Assembly (NCBI GenBank): GCA_002422725.1 | Contig: DITE01000006.1 | Location: 50,492-86,806, forward strand | DNA length: 36,315 bases | Origin: Bacteroidales bacterium UBA6192 | GTDB taxonomy: Bacteria > Bacteroidota > Bacteroidia > Bacteroidales > F082 | Direction: 5' to 3' | Shown here: positions 1-8,649 of the stretch, in pieces | How the letters are laid out: every line of letters starts with the position of its first letter | Position numbering within the stretch: position 1 is the first letter of the stretch | The notes under the pieces: generated by a model | The model's database searches: none | The model's input: the letters and a program-made list of their open reading frames with translations, nothing else | What the model was told of the DNA's origin: nothing | Program-made: the position numbers and the translations under genes

Positions 1-731
1 ATTTTGAAAGTGTGTCCACCGGCATTGTAACCAGCAGCATCGGCCATATGGCAATTTACACAGGCGTTGTCGATGTTCGCATGGGCACTGTTGCTATATC
101 CTGAACCTACCATGAAGTAAGCAACTCCCAAAAGGGTAGAGCCTTGTGAGCCGTAGTGCGGACCAAAGCGCGATGAAGTAACATTATACATGTCATTCGG
201 TTTTGTAACATCAGGGATAGTATAAGAAGTTCTCGGTTGATGGCATGACAGACACAGATTGGAATTTCCCAGATCGACAGTTTCCTGAGTCAACCAGAAC
301 TTGTGTGGCCCTGTTTTGCGGAGCTCCCAGTCTGACGAGGTGTAAGTAGCGTGGATGTTGTGACATGTGTAGCAATTAATGTTTGAAGGGTTGGAAATTG
401 CCTCTGCTGTTGCTGTCAAATCTGTTCCAACAACTTCTCTGAATCCCTGGCTGGTGTGACAAGGTGCACAGGTGGTTCTGTTTTCGAAGTTATGGCCCCC
501 GATGGCATGGTCTGAAACCCCCCACTGCCCAATAAATGCTTCAATTTTTTCAGAATTATCGTGGCAAACTGCACAGGTGGCAGTGCCGTCAGCACCATTG
601 ATTCCGTCTTCGCCGTTTGTACCGTCTTTTCCCGGCAAGCCTGCAGGGCCCTCCTTGGTGCATGATACAAACATAAATGAAGCCAACAACATCGTTGTCA
701 ACATCATACTTAACATTTTCATTTTTTTCAT
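1..731 (-). CDS. Multihaem cytochrome c lipoprotein with collagen-like linker (3' end beyond window)
   Basis: This open frame has no stop before the window edge, so only the first 243 residues are visible. It starts with ATG at 731 (Met-Lys-Lys-Met), followed by a hydrophobic signal segment and a lipobox ending FVSC, with Cys24 as the likely lipidated residue. Residues 28-49 are a Gly-X-Y tract of about seven triplets, like a short collagen-type spacer. Five CXXCH haem sites follow at residues 53, 88, 120, 160 and 224. Other His residues, such as those at 75, 80, 142, 192 and 217, could be distal ligands. Known of the family: periplasmic or surface multihaem cytochromes carry electrons. Inferred: a membrane-anchored electron carrier held away from the membrane by the linker. 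The specific partner or substrate is unknown. The upstream 100 bases are pyrimidine-rich on the plus strand and have only a weak -7-like match near 809-816. Confidence 0.85.
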   Translation of the reverse strand, partial: MKKMKMLSMMLTTMLLASFMFVSCTKEGPAGLPGKDGTNGEDGINGADGTATCAVCHDNSEKIEAFIGQWGVSDHAIGGHNFENRTTCAPCHTSQGFREVVGTDLTATAEAISNPSNINCYTCHNIHATYTSSDWELRKTGPHKFWLTQETVDLGNSNLCLSCHQPRTSYTIPDVTKPNDMYNVTSSRFGPHYGSQGSTLLGVAYFMVGSGYSNSAHANIDNACVNCHMADAAGYNAGGHTFK

Positions 732-1362
732 AGTTTTGGTTATTAAAGTTATCCTGTTGGTTTTTGGGTTCTTTTTTTTGTGCTTTCGCATTTGCTGCTT
801 TTGCTTTGCAATGTTAACATGCTTTTGTTAATCCTGCAACAGTAAAACAATGAGATTTTACTGAAGTATAATAGATATAATCCTATTAAATCATTGATAT
901 ACATCAACTAATATAACGATATATAACATATACATACATTTAATATATTATATATGAGCTATTTAGACTTTAATTTCCTTAAGTTAAATACTAAGTGTGC
1001 TTATGCTGAGTCAAAACACAGGCGCGTACCAAATCTTAAAAAATCATAAAAAAACGTAAAGAGCTTTAACATTTTCGTCTGAATCCGACATCAAAGCCGA
1101 CATTCCATAAATCAGAAAATTCTGGCAGCCTTCAATACCTGAAAAACAACGTTTTTAAGCTCAACTTTCAGCATCACGATCCATGTAAAGGATGTATTTT
1201 CTTTAATCGGGCGAACTGCAACCGGTGCTTTTACGAGACTTTAAAAAAACAGCAATAACTTTAACACTTAACTAAAACCCACAGACCCTTTGTTTTATTC
1301 AGCCATTGAGAGTCTTGTTAAATTCATAACAAGGAGTATTTTTAATAACAGGTGCTGCTGTT
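732..1362. other. Intergenic region, AT-rich, no confident gene
   Basis: This is a 631-base gap between two minus-strand genes. Bases about 860-960 are very AT-rich with many TATA-like runs, as in a promoter or upstream region for the cytochrome gene. A plus-strand frame is open from 1070 to 1258 between two TAA stops, but it has no ATG. Its last third encodes two Cys-x2-Cys pairs (CKGC and CNRC). I see no clear terminator for the carotenoid operon that ends at 1363. Confidence 0.5.
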
Positions 1363-2088
1363 TCAATCCATAATTCTATTTTCACCCATCATAACAGGAT
1401 CAGGTTGGTTATGCCACGATTTAAACCATTCCATTAATTGAACTGTCATGAGCAGCATCAGCAGGTTGTAGATGGAATCTTCGATAGGAATAGTAAGAAT
1501 TCGAATATTGAGATTGTGTTCGGGGTTATAGCTAACCACCTGACTTTCGATAAAACTTCCTGTGAGCAGTCCATTGACCAGCAGGAAAGGAATTAAAGCC
1601 ACAAAATAAGACAGCAGAAACATACTCAGCCAAGGCTGCTTTTTAAGCAGATTATACAATAACAAGAGTGCTGTGATAGCAAAAACGATTGAGGTATAGA
1701 GTTTTTGGTAATTCATTATGGCAACAACCAGAAGAACAACCGCTAACACAAAAAGAAAAGGCCGGTGTATTTTTTTTAAAGGATCCACTTTGAGATATGC
1801 CAGAAGGCAGGCATAAATAAACACGCAGGCATATGGTACCGTAAAAAAGAACATCCATTCTTCAACAGGCAATCCAAGTATGCGGACACCTAAGAGATAA
1901 TCATCGTTAAATGCCCAGATGTTGTTGGCGGCGAAAATCACATCCTTGCCAATAAAAAAGACTCCCATGATCAATATGGCCGGAAAAAGATACTTCCATT
2001 CCTTGTAGAAAGCCACTTTGCGGTCGAAACTCAGTAATAGTGGGAACAGCAGGGTGAAAATGTTCAGGTACAAATAGAGGTTGTTCAT
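1363..2088 (-). CDS. crtYcd: Lycopene beta-cyclase, fused CrtYc-CrtYd type
   Basis: This 241-residue integral membrane protein matches the heterodimer-type lycopene cyclase family, with both halves fused. Two copies of the family's P-x-E-(E/D) motif are visible: P74-V-E76-E77 in the first half and P201-I-E203-D204 in the second. Each is preceded by a basic-hydrophobic RIL segment. The W59-A-F60 and D63 region before the first motif is also typical. About six or seven membrane segments are evident. Known of the family: it cyclises the psi ends of lycopene to beta rings. It is the last gene of the operon, 12 bases after cruF. It could make one or two rings; the neighbouring hydratase argues for a monocyclic product. 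Confidence 0.82.
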   Translation of the reverse strand: MNNLYLYLNIFTLLFPLLLSFDRKVAFYKEWKYLFPAILIMGVFFIGKDVIFAANNIWAFNDDYLLGVRILGLPVEEWMFFFTVPYACVFIYACLLAYLKVDPLKKIHRPFLFVLAVVLLVVAIMNYQKLYTSIVFAITALLLLYNLLKKQPWLSMFLLSYFVALIPFLLVNGLLTGSFIESQVVSYNPEHNLNIRILTIPIEDSIYNLLMLLMTVQLMEWFKSWHNQPDPVMMGENRIMD

Positions 2089-2100
2089 ATTGGTCGTTTG

Positions 2101-2751
2101 TTAAAATATGTTGAGACCTTCCTTAATAATTAATATGGCAAAAAACAGTGTCTGAATCCCGATAACAAAGCCTGCAATTTTGTTCTCGAGTGGTTTTACG
2201 CGGCTTATCACACCCAGCAGCATAAAAAATGCAATAATCCACCATGCGATATAATTTTGAACAGGGACATCCGTTCCGCTCCATGTCCAGAAATCGAAGC
2301 GAATGGCCACGGGTTCGAGCAGAAAATCATATAACACCATCATTGTGGCAGCCAACGCGGCTTTCATCCATATCCTGATTTTTATCTTATCAACCAATGC
2401 AGCTGAAGCAAAAACAAGGACAGACCAGTTTACCCCAATCATCAGGGGGACATCAAAAAGTTTAATCCCAAGTCCGTCGCCATATGCATATTCACCAAAA
2501 ATCAAGCCTGTCAGAATTCCAGCCAGCTCAATCAGGTAACCACTAAGCCCAATAAGCAGGAACCATAGCACATATGCATTGTTCGTTGCTTTAGCATTGT
2601 AAATCAATAAGGCTGTTGCAAAAAGCAGGTTATAAGCCGTAAGTTTCATCAGGTTGTCGGCATAGCCTGCCAGAGTTGTCACTATACCAACAGCATAGAT
2701 TACAACTAACAGAAAAAGGCTATGGTTAAACCTATCGTTCATCCATTTCAT
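2101..2751 (-). CDS. cruF: Carotenoid 1,2-hydratase, CruF family (DUF422)
   Basis: This 216-residue protein has about seven hydrophobic segments. It carries the family signature around residues 86-112: a tyrosine-rich YGDGLG followed by a VPLMIGVNW stretch. A later acidic segment (LYDFLLEPVA) and a W-x-W-x-G region followed by VPVQNYIAWW also fit. Known of the family: CruF adds water across the C1,2 double bond of an acyclic psi end group, giving a tertiary hydroxyl, as in myxol, saproxanthin or bacterioruberin-type pathways. Its ATG overlaps the TGA of the desaturase gene by four bases (2748-2751), so the two are translationally coupled. The pairing with a CrtD-like desaturase and a cyclase suggests a hydroxylated gamma-carotene-type product. 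Confidence 0.78.
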   Translation of the reverse strand: MKWMNDRFNHSLFLLVVIYAVGIVTTLAGYADNLMKLTAYNLLFATALLIYNAKATNNAYVLWFLLIGLSGYLIELAGILTGLIFGEYAYGDGLGIKLFDVPLMIGVNWSVLVFASAALVDKIKIRIWMKAALAATMMVLYDFLLEPVAIRFDFWTWSGTDVPVQNYIAWWIIAFFMLLGVISRVKPLENKIAGFVIGIQTLFFAILIIKEGLNIF

Positions 2752-4223
2752 GATGGGTTGGGTATTAATTCAGATACAATCTTAGCCGATAAAAGACATA
2801 AGGGGATGCCACCTCCCGGATGAACACTGCCTCCGCAAAAATAGAGTCCTTTAATACGACTACTTTCATTTCGATGGCGCAGAAATGCAGCAAAACGGTT
2901 GTTTGAGCTTGCCCCGTAGAGTGAACCTCCCATCGAAGAGGTTTTACGCTCAATATCTACCGGGCTCAATGTGCTTTCTGTTTCGATGACACTGCCTGGA
3001 TTGAACCCCAACAATGGGGTCAGTTTTTTTAGAACAATTTCGCGGTATTGTGGAATCAGTTTTTCCCAATCCTGACCATTATTTCCCGGCACATTGACCA
3101 TTACGAACCAGTTTTCGCAACCTTCGGGGGCATCGGAACGGACATCCTTTGCAGTAATATTGACGTAAACTGTTGGATCGGGTGATGGAACTCTACCGGC
3201 AAAAATATCCCTGAATTCTGCAGCATAATCGTTGCTAAAGAATATGTTGTGCAAACCAAGTTGGGGAAATGACCGGCGTATTCCCCAATAAAAGATGAGC
3301 GCCGAACTCGATCGCTCCTGACTCAGGATTTTTTCAGGAGCCTTTTGCGAGGGCAAAAGCTTGCGGTAAGTTGGTGTAACATCCATATTCGATAAGACGA
3401 CAGTCGCATTGTAATGTTGCTTGGAAGTTTTGACTCCTGTCGATAGCCCATCTTTCACCATAATTGCGTCAACCCTCTCGCCAAACCTGAACTCAACGCC
3501 AAGTTCCATGGCCAGATTAAAAATGCTTGTGGTAATGTCGTGCATCCCATTTACAGGCATATAGGTGCCAATACCATGCTCCAGATGCGGAATCATGTTT
3601 AAAACTCCGGGAGCCCGATAAGGGTCTGAGCCGTTGTAAGTTGCATAGCGATCGAAAAGTTGAACCAGCTTTGGGTGAATCAACAAGGCCTGGTTATCTT
3701 TATGCATGGTAGAGTTAATTCCCAGCTTGTTTAGTTGGAAAAACGCCCTCAACACATCGTAGCTTAACCAGGTTTTGGCTTTGTGCAATGGCTTTTCCAT
3801 GAAAATGCGTCCGGCAAGTTCAAACATTCTCCTGCTTTTGCTCAGTTTTTTGAGAACTATCGACTCGTCTATTCCCAGTTTTTGCCTAACCTCTGCGGCA
3901 AAATCACCCATATCGGCATGGGCGGTGATTTGTGTGCCATCGTTCCAAAAATAGCGGCAGGATTCCTCTTTACGGATATACCTGAAATGTTCCCCGGGTT
4001 TCCGACCGGCAATCCGGAAAAGATCGTCAACATATTCGGGCATAGTGAACAGCGATGGGCCTGCGTCGAAGCGATAGCCATGTTGTTCAAATGAGCTGAG
4101 TTTTCCGCCAGGGTATTCATTGGCCTCGATGACCAACACATTATATCCCTTTATTTTCAACCTGACAGAAGCTGCCAGACCGGCTATTCCGGCACCAATA
4201 ATAATTGCCTGACTCCCCTTCAT
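2748..4223 (-). CDS. CrtI-family carotenoid desaturase (CrtD or CrtI type)
   Basis: This 491-residue FAD enzyme starts with the Rossmann motif GAGIAGLAAS at residues 9-18. The acidic E at the end of the second strand is followed by EYPGGK, then the DAGPS motif near residue 54. The C-terminal signature FCGGSVHPGGGIP closes the FAD site. Known of the family: CrtI desaturates phytoene to lycopene, while CrtD desaturates C3,4 of 1-hydroxycarotenoids. Sequence inspection alone does not separate the two. Because cruF follows directly with a four-base overlap, I favour CrtD, acting after hydration. Its start overlaps the stop of the DUF2237 gene in the same way (4220-4223). No phytoene synthase is in the window. 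Confidence 0.85.
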   Translation of the reverse strand: MKGSQAIIIGAGIAGLAASVRLKIKGYNVLVIEANEYPGGKLSSFEQHGYRFDAGPSLFTMPEYVDDLFRIAGRKPGEHFRYIRKEESCRYFWNDGTQITAHADMGDFAAEVRQKLGIDESIVLKKLSKSRRMFELAGRIFMEKPLHKAKTWLSYDVLRAFFQLNKLGINSTMHKDNQALLIHPKLVQLFDRYATYNGSDPYRAPGVLNMIPHLEHGIGTYMPVNGMHDITTSIFNLAMELGVEFRFGERVDAIMVKDGLSTGVKTSKQHYNATVVLSNMDVTPTYRKLLPSQKAPEKILSQERSSSALIFYWGIRRSFPQLGLHNIFFSNDYAAEFRDIFAGRVPSPDPTVYVNITAKDVRSDAPEGCENWFVMVNVPGNNGQDWEKLIPQYREIVLKKLTPLLGFNPGSVIETESTLSPVDIERKTSSMGGSLYGASSNNRFAAFLRHRNESSRIKGLYFCGGSVHPGGGIPLCLLSAKIVSELIPNPS

Positions 4224-4618
4224 GCTTGTTCCTGCTTTTCAGATTGGTTATTCTTCCAGGCAAACCGAACCAGTTCGTGCAGGTCGATCACTTCCAGTGT
4301 TCGTTCGTTGGTGGCCTCTGGAATCACCCAGGGGGCCTTCCCATCATGCCATGCCTGCACCCATCGTAAGGCGCACAAACACCAGTGATCGCCTGCCTTG
4401 AGACCAGGAAACGAAAATTCGGGCCTAGGGGTCGACAAATCGTTTCCCATCATTTTGGAATAAGTCAGGAACTCATCCGTCATCACGGCACAAACTGTGT
4501 GCATTCCCCTGTCGTCGGGGCCGCTTCGGCAATCACCATCGCGGTAGAATCCGGTTAATGGATTATTGCTGCATGGAATTAACTTCTCACCAAAAATGTT
4601 TTTGCTCATCGATGTCAT
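4220..4618 (-). CDS. DUF2237 family protein, first gene of carotenoid operon
   Basis: This 132-residue soluble protein closely matches the DUF2237 pattern. It has an N-terminal IFGEKLIPCS stretch, then NPLTGFYRDGDC, a GPDDRGMHTVCAVMT block, DLSTPRPEF and GDHWCLCALRW. Five Cys residues lie at motif positions. The function of the family is not known to me. A second Met three codons in gives an alternative start at 4609. It is the promoter-proximal gene of the operon: a TACCTTTG box lies 11 bases upstream and its TGA overlaps the desaturase ATG. The coupling may be only translational convenience or may mean a role linked to pigment or redox state. Confidence 0.85.
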   Translation of the reverse strand: MTSMSKNIFGEKLIPCSNNPLTGFYRDGDCRSGPDDRGMHTVCAVMTDEFLTYSKMMGNDLSTPRPEFSFPGLKAGDHWCLCALRWVQAWHDGKAPWVIPEATNERTLEVIDLHELVRFAWKNNQSEKQEQA

Positions 4619-4628
4619 TTTGTAATAA

Positions 4629-4636
4629 CAAAGGTA
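4629..4636 (-). promoter_or_regulatory. Candidate Bacteroidota -7 box for carotenoid operon
   Basis: On the minus strand this reads TACCTTTG, a full match to TAnnTTTG, about 10 bases upstream of the DUF2237 ATG at 4618. Nineteen bases further upstream is CCTG, a partial match to the -33 TTTG element. The very short leader would be unusual, so translation might instead begin at the second Met (4609). Confidence 0.5.
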
Positions 4637-4740
4637 AGCATGATTGGTTTAAAAACAGGTGCAATAAGTGGTAGATTAATCCCGACAAGTGTTTGAAAGT
4701 CCATAAAAAAGAATCAAACATGAAAGATTCGGATATAGAA

Positions 4741-6003
4741 TTATTGTATAAGCTTGAGTTCTTTGCGGATAAAAGATGTTTTTCGCGAAAACAGAAATGC
4801 AGCCCCGAGACACATCAACGCTGATAACAAAATGGTATAAGGGACAGTAATCTTTTCGGCCAAAACACCTAAAAGCAAGCTACCCAGTGGTGTAAACCCC
4901 ATAAAAGACATGCTATAGAACGACAGTACCCGTCCTCGTTTGTCTTCTTCAACCACGGTTTGCAGCAAGGTGTTGGTGGCTGCAAACTGCACGATCATGC
5001 CAAAGCCGGTAAAATAAAGCAGGGAAAGGGAAAGCCAGGGGTACTCAGAGAGGCTGAAAGCCATCAGACCGAGTGCAAAAAGAAATGCCGTAAATCTGAT
5101 AAGCTGTGGCAAACCGAATAAGCTTCGCCGGGTAGCGAGGTAGAAAGCTCCTGTGAGGGCGCCTGCTCCAATAGCACCCGTAAGCAATCCGAGCATCTGA
5201 GAATTGCCTGCCAGCACATCGCGCGCAAAAACCGGCAGAAATGCCTGAAAAGGCAAGCCAAACACACTGGTCGTAATTACCAGCAAAATCATGTAACGAA
5301 CCGGTTTGAAACGGTAGGTATACAAAACACCTTCTCTGAGCTGCATCAGAATGGTTCCGCCTGGTTTAACGAGCTTTGTTTTTGCCACGCGCATCGACAT
5401 CAGTGCAATGATCACGCCCGTGAAGCTGATCCCGTTGACCAGGAAACAAAATGCCTCACCAGCAAAAGCAATCAGAAATCCACCAATGGTAGGTCCAATA
5501 AACCGGGCTGTATTAACCAGGGTGGAGTTCAGTGCCACAGCATTGGTGAGTAATTTTCTATCGCCGATCATTTCGAGCAGGAAGGCATGCCGAAAGGGCG
5601 TATCAAAAGAAATGGCCACACCATTGATCACAACAATTACCATGAGCAGTCCGATGTGAATCTGATCGGTGTAAACAAGTCCGGCGAGCAGGAAAGCCAG
5701 CAACATGGGAATGGTCTGAGTGATGATGAGCATTTTACGCCGGTTAACACGATCGGCATAAACCCCTGCAATAGGCGAAAGAAACAAAGCGGGAATCTGA
5801 CCGGCAAAGCCAACCAGACCAAGGTAAAATGCTGAATCGGTAAGCCGGTAAACCAGCCAGCCCAAAGCCAGGTTCTGAATCCATGTCCCAATAAGCGATG
5901 CCATACCGCTGTAGAAAAATAAGCGGAAATTTCTGCTTTCCAGAGCCCTGAAGGCAAAGCCCATTCGGTTGAAATACGGTCGGATATCAAGAAAACGATT
6001 CAA
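4741..6003 (-). CDS. MFS exporter, EntS-like (MFS_3) family
   Basis: This 420-residue protein has about twelve membrane segments. Motif A is clear in the loop after the second segment: GVYADRVNRRK. A second feature is the segment VAISFDTPFRHAFLLEMI, which is shared by EntS-like exporters. The frame opens with TTG at 6003 just after an in-frame stop. The first ATG is at 5964 and gives 407 residues; both starts keep the conserved RNFRLFF segment. Known of the family: proton-driven export of siderophores, drugs or other small molecules. The substrate cannot be read from sequence, and no siderophore genes are adjacent. It is a single gene between the carotenoid operon and the TM1266-like gene. 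Confidence 0.8.
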   Translation of the reverse strand: MNRFLDIRPYFNRMGFAFRALESRNFRLFFYSGMASLIGTWIQNLALGWLVYRLTDSAFYLGLVGFAGQIPALFLSPIAGVYADRVNRRKMLIITQTIPMLLAFLLAGLVYTDQIHIGLLMVIVVINGVAISFDTPFRHAFLLEMIGDRKLLTNAVALNSTLVNTARFIGPTIGGFLIAFAGEAFCFLVNGISFTGVIIALMSMRVAKTKLVKPGGTILMQLREGVLYTYRFKPVRYMILLVITTSVFGLPFQAFLPVFARDVLAGNSQMLGLLTGAIGAGALTGAFYLATRRSLFGLPQLIRFTAFLFALGLMAFSLSEYPWLSLSLLYFTGFGMIVQFAATNTLLQTVVEEDKRGRVLSFYSMSFMGFTPLGSLLLGVLAEKITVPYTILLSALMCLGAAFLFSRKTSFIRKELKLIQ

Positions 6004-6107
6004 AGCGGGTGTTTAAAATGCAAAAGTGCACAAATTCGTCCAATTGCTCTCCACAGCCTTATCCGGTTAACCCGTGGCTGCAACAAAACTTACCCTCACG
6101 GTAATAA

Positions 6108-6365
6108 TCAGTCCGTGTTCAGGCTGATCAGTCTGGCGTCAACTGATTTGATCAGATTCAGTTTTCGCTCAATTTCCTGCATCTGAACAAGATCGCCCGT
6201 TAACTCAAGAAAAATAAGCCCCGATTGGGTACAGTTTTCCAACACATCATCGTGCAGTCCGAGCCGGGTTTTGATAAAACAACCCCATCCTGTGAGGATT
6301 TTCTGAACTTTCTCGGCTGCATCCTGGCGCGAACCAATCAGAATCAACATAATATGTCGTGTCAT
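6108..6365 (-). CDS. Small ACT-like protein resembling TM1266
   Basis: This 85-residue protein looks like a compact ferredoxin-like or ACT-type fold: a hydrophobic first strand (HIMLILIGS), an amphipathic helix with QDAAEKVQKIL, a second strand, and a third strand SGLIFLELTG. The pattern resembles the TM1266 family, which is annotated as a putative iron-only hydrogenase regulator, but no hydrogenase genes are visible here. The start lies 36 bases after the antiporter stop on the same strand, so it is probably co-transcribed. A role as a small ligand-sensing partner of the antiporter is inference only. Confidence 0.6.
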   Translation of the reverse strand: MTRHIMLILIGSRQDAAEKVQKILTGWGCFIKTRLGLHDDVLENCTQSGLIFLELTGDLVQMQEIERKLNLIKSVDARLISLNTD

Positions 6366-6401
6366 ATCTATATAATTTTAAGTAAACATCCCTTATACAA
6401 T

Positions 6402-8543
6402 TTACTCTGTTTTCCTGAAGAAACTGCTCACCCCCTTACCAATCCGCTGAACGGTTTCGATACCGCGTGCGAGTGGCTCACCATCCAGTTCCTTATACCG
6501 ATCGTTTACATAGTCCACCTTATGCTGTTCAGGGAAAAGGATTATGCGGCTATTGGCTGAGAAGCGTTTTTCGATGCGATCGGCAAGGTTATCAAGTTGG
6601 TTGCTATAGGACACTGCACCCTTCCGCGATGAAACCATCACCAGAATGTCGTCGGCGCTTTGTTCACTCTCTTTTTTTATCAGTTGCTCCCATTCTTCAA
6701 TACTTTTAAAATGCACAGAGGCCGACAGTTTCAATTTATCAATGCATTGATTGATAGACTGCTGGCTTAATGGCGCACAATAATATAACAAGCTGGCACT
6801 CAATTCAACAGCCAATGTATTCATTTTAGTTACCCACTGACTGAATCCCTGTTCCATTTCGGCCATGGGAGGAACCATGATGAGTAATCGTTTGTGGTTT
6901 GCAATGGGCTTTACAAAATGACAAAAAAACGTTGTTTTGTTGGTGTTCTGAACAATGCTATCGAGCCCATCGCCAATTAGTTTACCTATAATGCCCTGTC
7001 GCTGAGGCCATCCCATAATGATAGTGCTTGCACCTATTTCCCTGGAGGTTCGCGCTATTCCACTGGAAGCATTGTGATCGATGGTGGCCATAATGTTGAC
7101 AAGTGTTTCTGAAGCCAGGGCTTCCTGTGCAATGGTTTTCAGCATATTGCGCGCCTTAAGGATATTTGTTTCGGCTTCCTCATTGTTTGGCACAACGGAT
7201 AGCACCATGATGGGTTGATTCATTCGTCTGGCACTAATCATCATGCTAAATTCCAATAACTTGGTGAAATTTTGCATATTGGCCACGGGCATGAGTATCT
7301 GCTCCTTCTGATGTTGGTGTTCGCCGATTTGTGCCAAAAGCCCCGATTCGTTTGACAAGGCAATTGCCTTGCCGCTTTTCTCTGTAACAAATGATGCCAC
7401 CACACATGTCACCAAAATCAGGATGATGGTGCCGTTTAAGATGTTTTCATCAAGCAGCCCCGCTTTATACCCGACTAAAATTACCGCAAGTGTTGCAGCA
7501 GCATGCGAACTGCTAAGACCAAAGATCAGGTTACCTTCATCTCTTGTAAACCGGTATATCATGCGGGTTGCTATTGCTGCCATCCATTTGCCAAGTAAAG
7601 CAACTGCAGTTAACGTGCCAGCAATAATCAAAGCCATTGGCCCTTTAACCAAAACGCTCAGATCGACCAACATGCCGACACTGATCAAAAAAAACGGGAT
7701 AAACAACGAGTTTCCAATAAATTCGATTCTGTTCATCAGGACCGAAGTGTGAGGGATAAGCCTATTAAGCACCAGACCTGACACAAATGCCCCGATAATC
7801 GGTTCAACACCTGCCAGTTCGGCCATGAATGCTGCTACAAAAACAATCAGCAGAACAAAAATATAATGTGAATGCCTTTCGCTTTCAAGTTTGCTAAAAA
7901 ACCAGGAAGATAATTTGGGAATTACATAAAACATGACAACAGTAAAAACAAGCAAAGAGAGCAAAAGACTTACCCAGAAAGCCGGACCGATTGTTCCTTC
8001 ACTTGAGTTCATAATCACGGCAAGCATTAACAATACAGCCGTATCCGTAAGAATTGTACCCCCCACTGTGATGGCTACTGCCCTGTTCTTGGCTACCCCA
8101 AGTTTACTCACAATAGGATAAGCCACCAGGGTGTGTGTGCTGAACATACTTGCCGTGAGAAGGCTCGCCCAAATATCGAATTCGAGCAGATAAAAACATA
8201 CGAGGAACCCGATAAATAATGGAAGAATAAAAGTCAGTGTGCCAAAAACAAGACTTTTATTTCTGTTTTTCCGGAACTCATTCAGGTCGAGTTCGAGACC
8301 GGCAATAAACATGATATACAATAAGCCAATTGTTGAAAACAAATCGACAGCCGAATTCTTTTCAATCAGGTTCAGAGCGTGAGGACCAATCACCACTCCG
8401 GAAATGATCAAACCAATAATACCCGGTATCCGGAGTTTTTTGAGAACAATGGGCGAAAGCAGGATAACTAGCAGGATGATCGAGAACACCAGAACGGGGT
8501 TGCCGAAAGGTCGCTGAAACTCATGCTGAATTGCTTCGATCAT
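6402..8543 (-). CDS. CPA2 cation:proton antiporter with C-terminal USP-like domains
   Basis: The first ~390 residues are a Na+/H+ exchanger domain with about twelve membrane segments. Landmarks are LRIPGIIGLIISGVVIGP after the first segments, an ILTDTAVL segment at the ion-site position, and GVEPIIGAFVSGLVLN. The rest is soluble and resembles two universal-stress-protein units. The first has the nucleotide-type motif GWPQRQGIIGKLIG; the second is less clear. I place the start at the ATG at 8543 (MIEAIQHEF): a TACATTTG -7 box lies at 8569-8576, so an upstream extension to 8657 would not be transcribed. Known of the family: monovalent cation/proton exchange for pH or ion balance. The USP part suggests control by nucleotide, which is inference. 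It leads the small ACT-like gene. Confidence 0.87.
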   Translation of the reverse strand: MIEAIQHEFQRPFGNPVLVFSIILLVILLSPIVLKKLRIPGIIGLIISGVVIGPHALNLIEKNSAVDLFSTIGLLYIMFIAGLELDLNEFRKNRNKSLVFGTLTFILPLFIGFLVCFYLLEFDIWASLLTASMFSTHTLVAYPIVSKLGVAKNRAVAITVGGTILTDTAVLLMLAVIMNSSEGTIGPAFWVSLLLSLLVFTVVMFYVIPKLSSWFFSKLESERHSHYIFVLLIVFVAAFMAELAGVEPIIGAFVSGLVLNRLIPHTSVLMNRIEFIGNSLFIPFFLISVGMLVDLSVLVKGPMALIIAGTLTAVALLGKWMAAIATRMIYRFTRDEGNLIFGLSSSHAAATLAVILVGYKAGLLDENILNGTIILILVTCVVASFVTEKSGKAIALSNESGLLAQIGEHQHQKEQILMPVANMQNFTKLLEFSMMISARRMNQPIMVLSVVPNNEEAETNILKARNMLKTIAQEALASETLVNIMATIDHNASSGIARTSREIGASTIIMGWPQRQGIIGKLIGDGLDSIVQNTNKTTFFCHFVKPIANHKRLLIMVPPMAEMEQGFSQWVTKMNTLAVELSASLLYYCAPLSQQSINQCIDKLKLSASVHFKSIEEWEQLIKKESEQSADDILVMVSSRKGAVSYSNQLDNLADRIEKRFSANSRIILFPEQHKVDYVNDRYKELDGEPLARGIETVQRIGKGVSSFFRKTE

Positions 8544-8568
8544 GGTTAAAATAGTTGACTTGGGAATG

Positions 8569-8576
8569 CAAATGTA
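8569..8576 (-). promoter_or_regulatory. Candidate -7 box for antiporter gene
   Basis: The minus strand reads TACATTTG, a full match to TAnnTTTG, about 25 bases upstream of the ATG at 8543. I see no good -33 match. It decides the antiporter start, because longer alternatives begin upstream of this box. Confidence 0.55.
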
Positions 8577-8649
8577 TGACAATTTCGACGATGAAGTTAT
8601 CCGCCTTAGCCAGTAAAGAATGACCATGCAGGAGCTGTTTAAAAAAAAG

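Noticed and set aside
472..831. Plus-strand frame of 119 codons
   Set aside because: It runs antisense to the cytochrome gene, whose signal peptide, lipobox and haem motifs are far better support.
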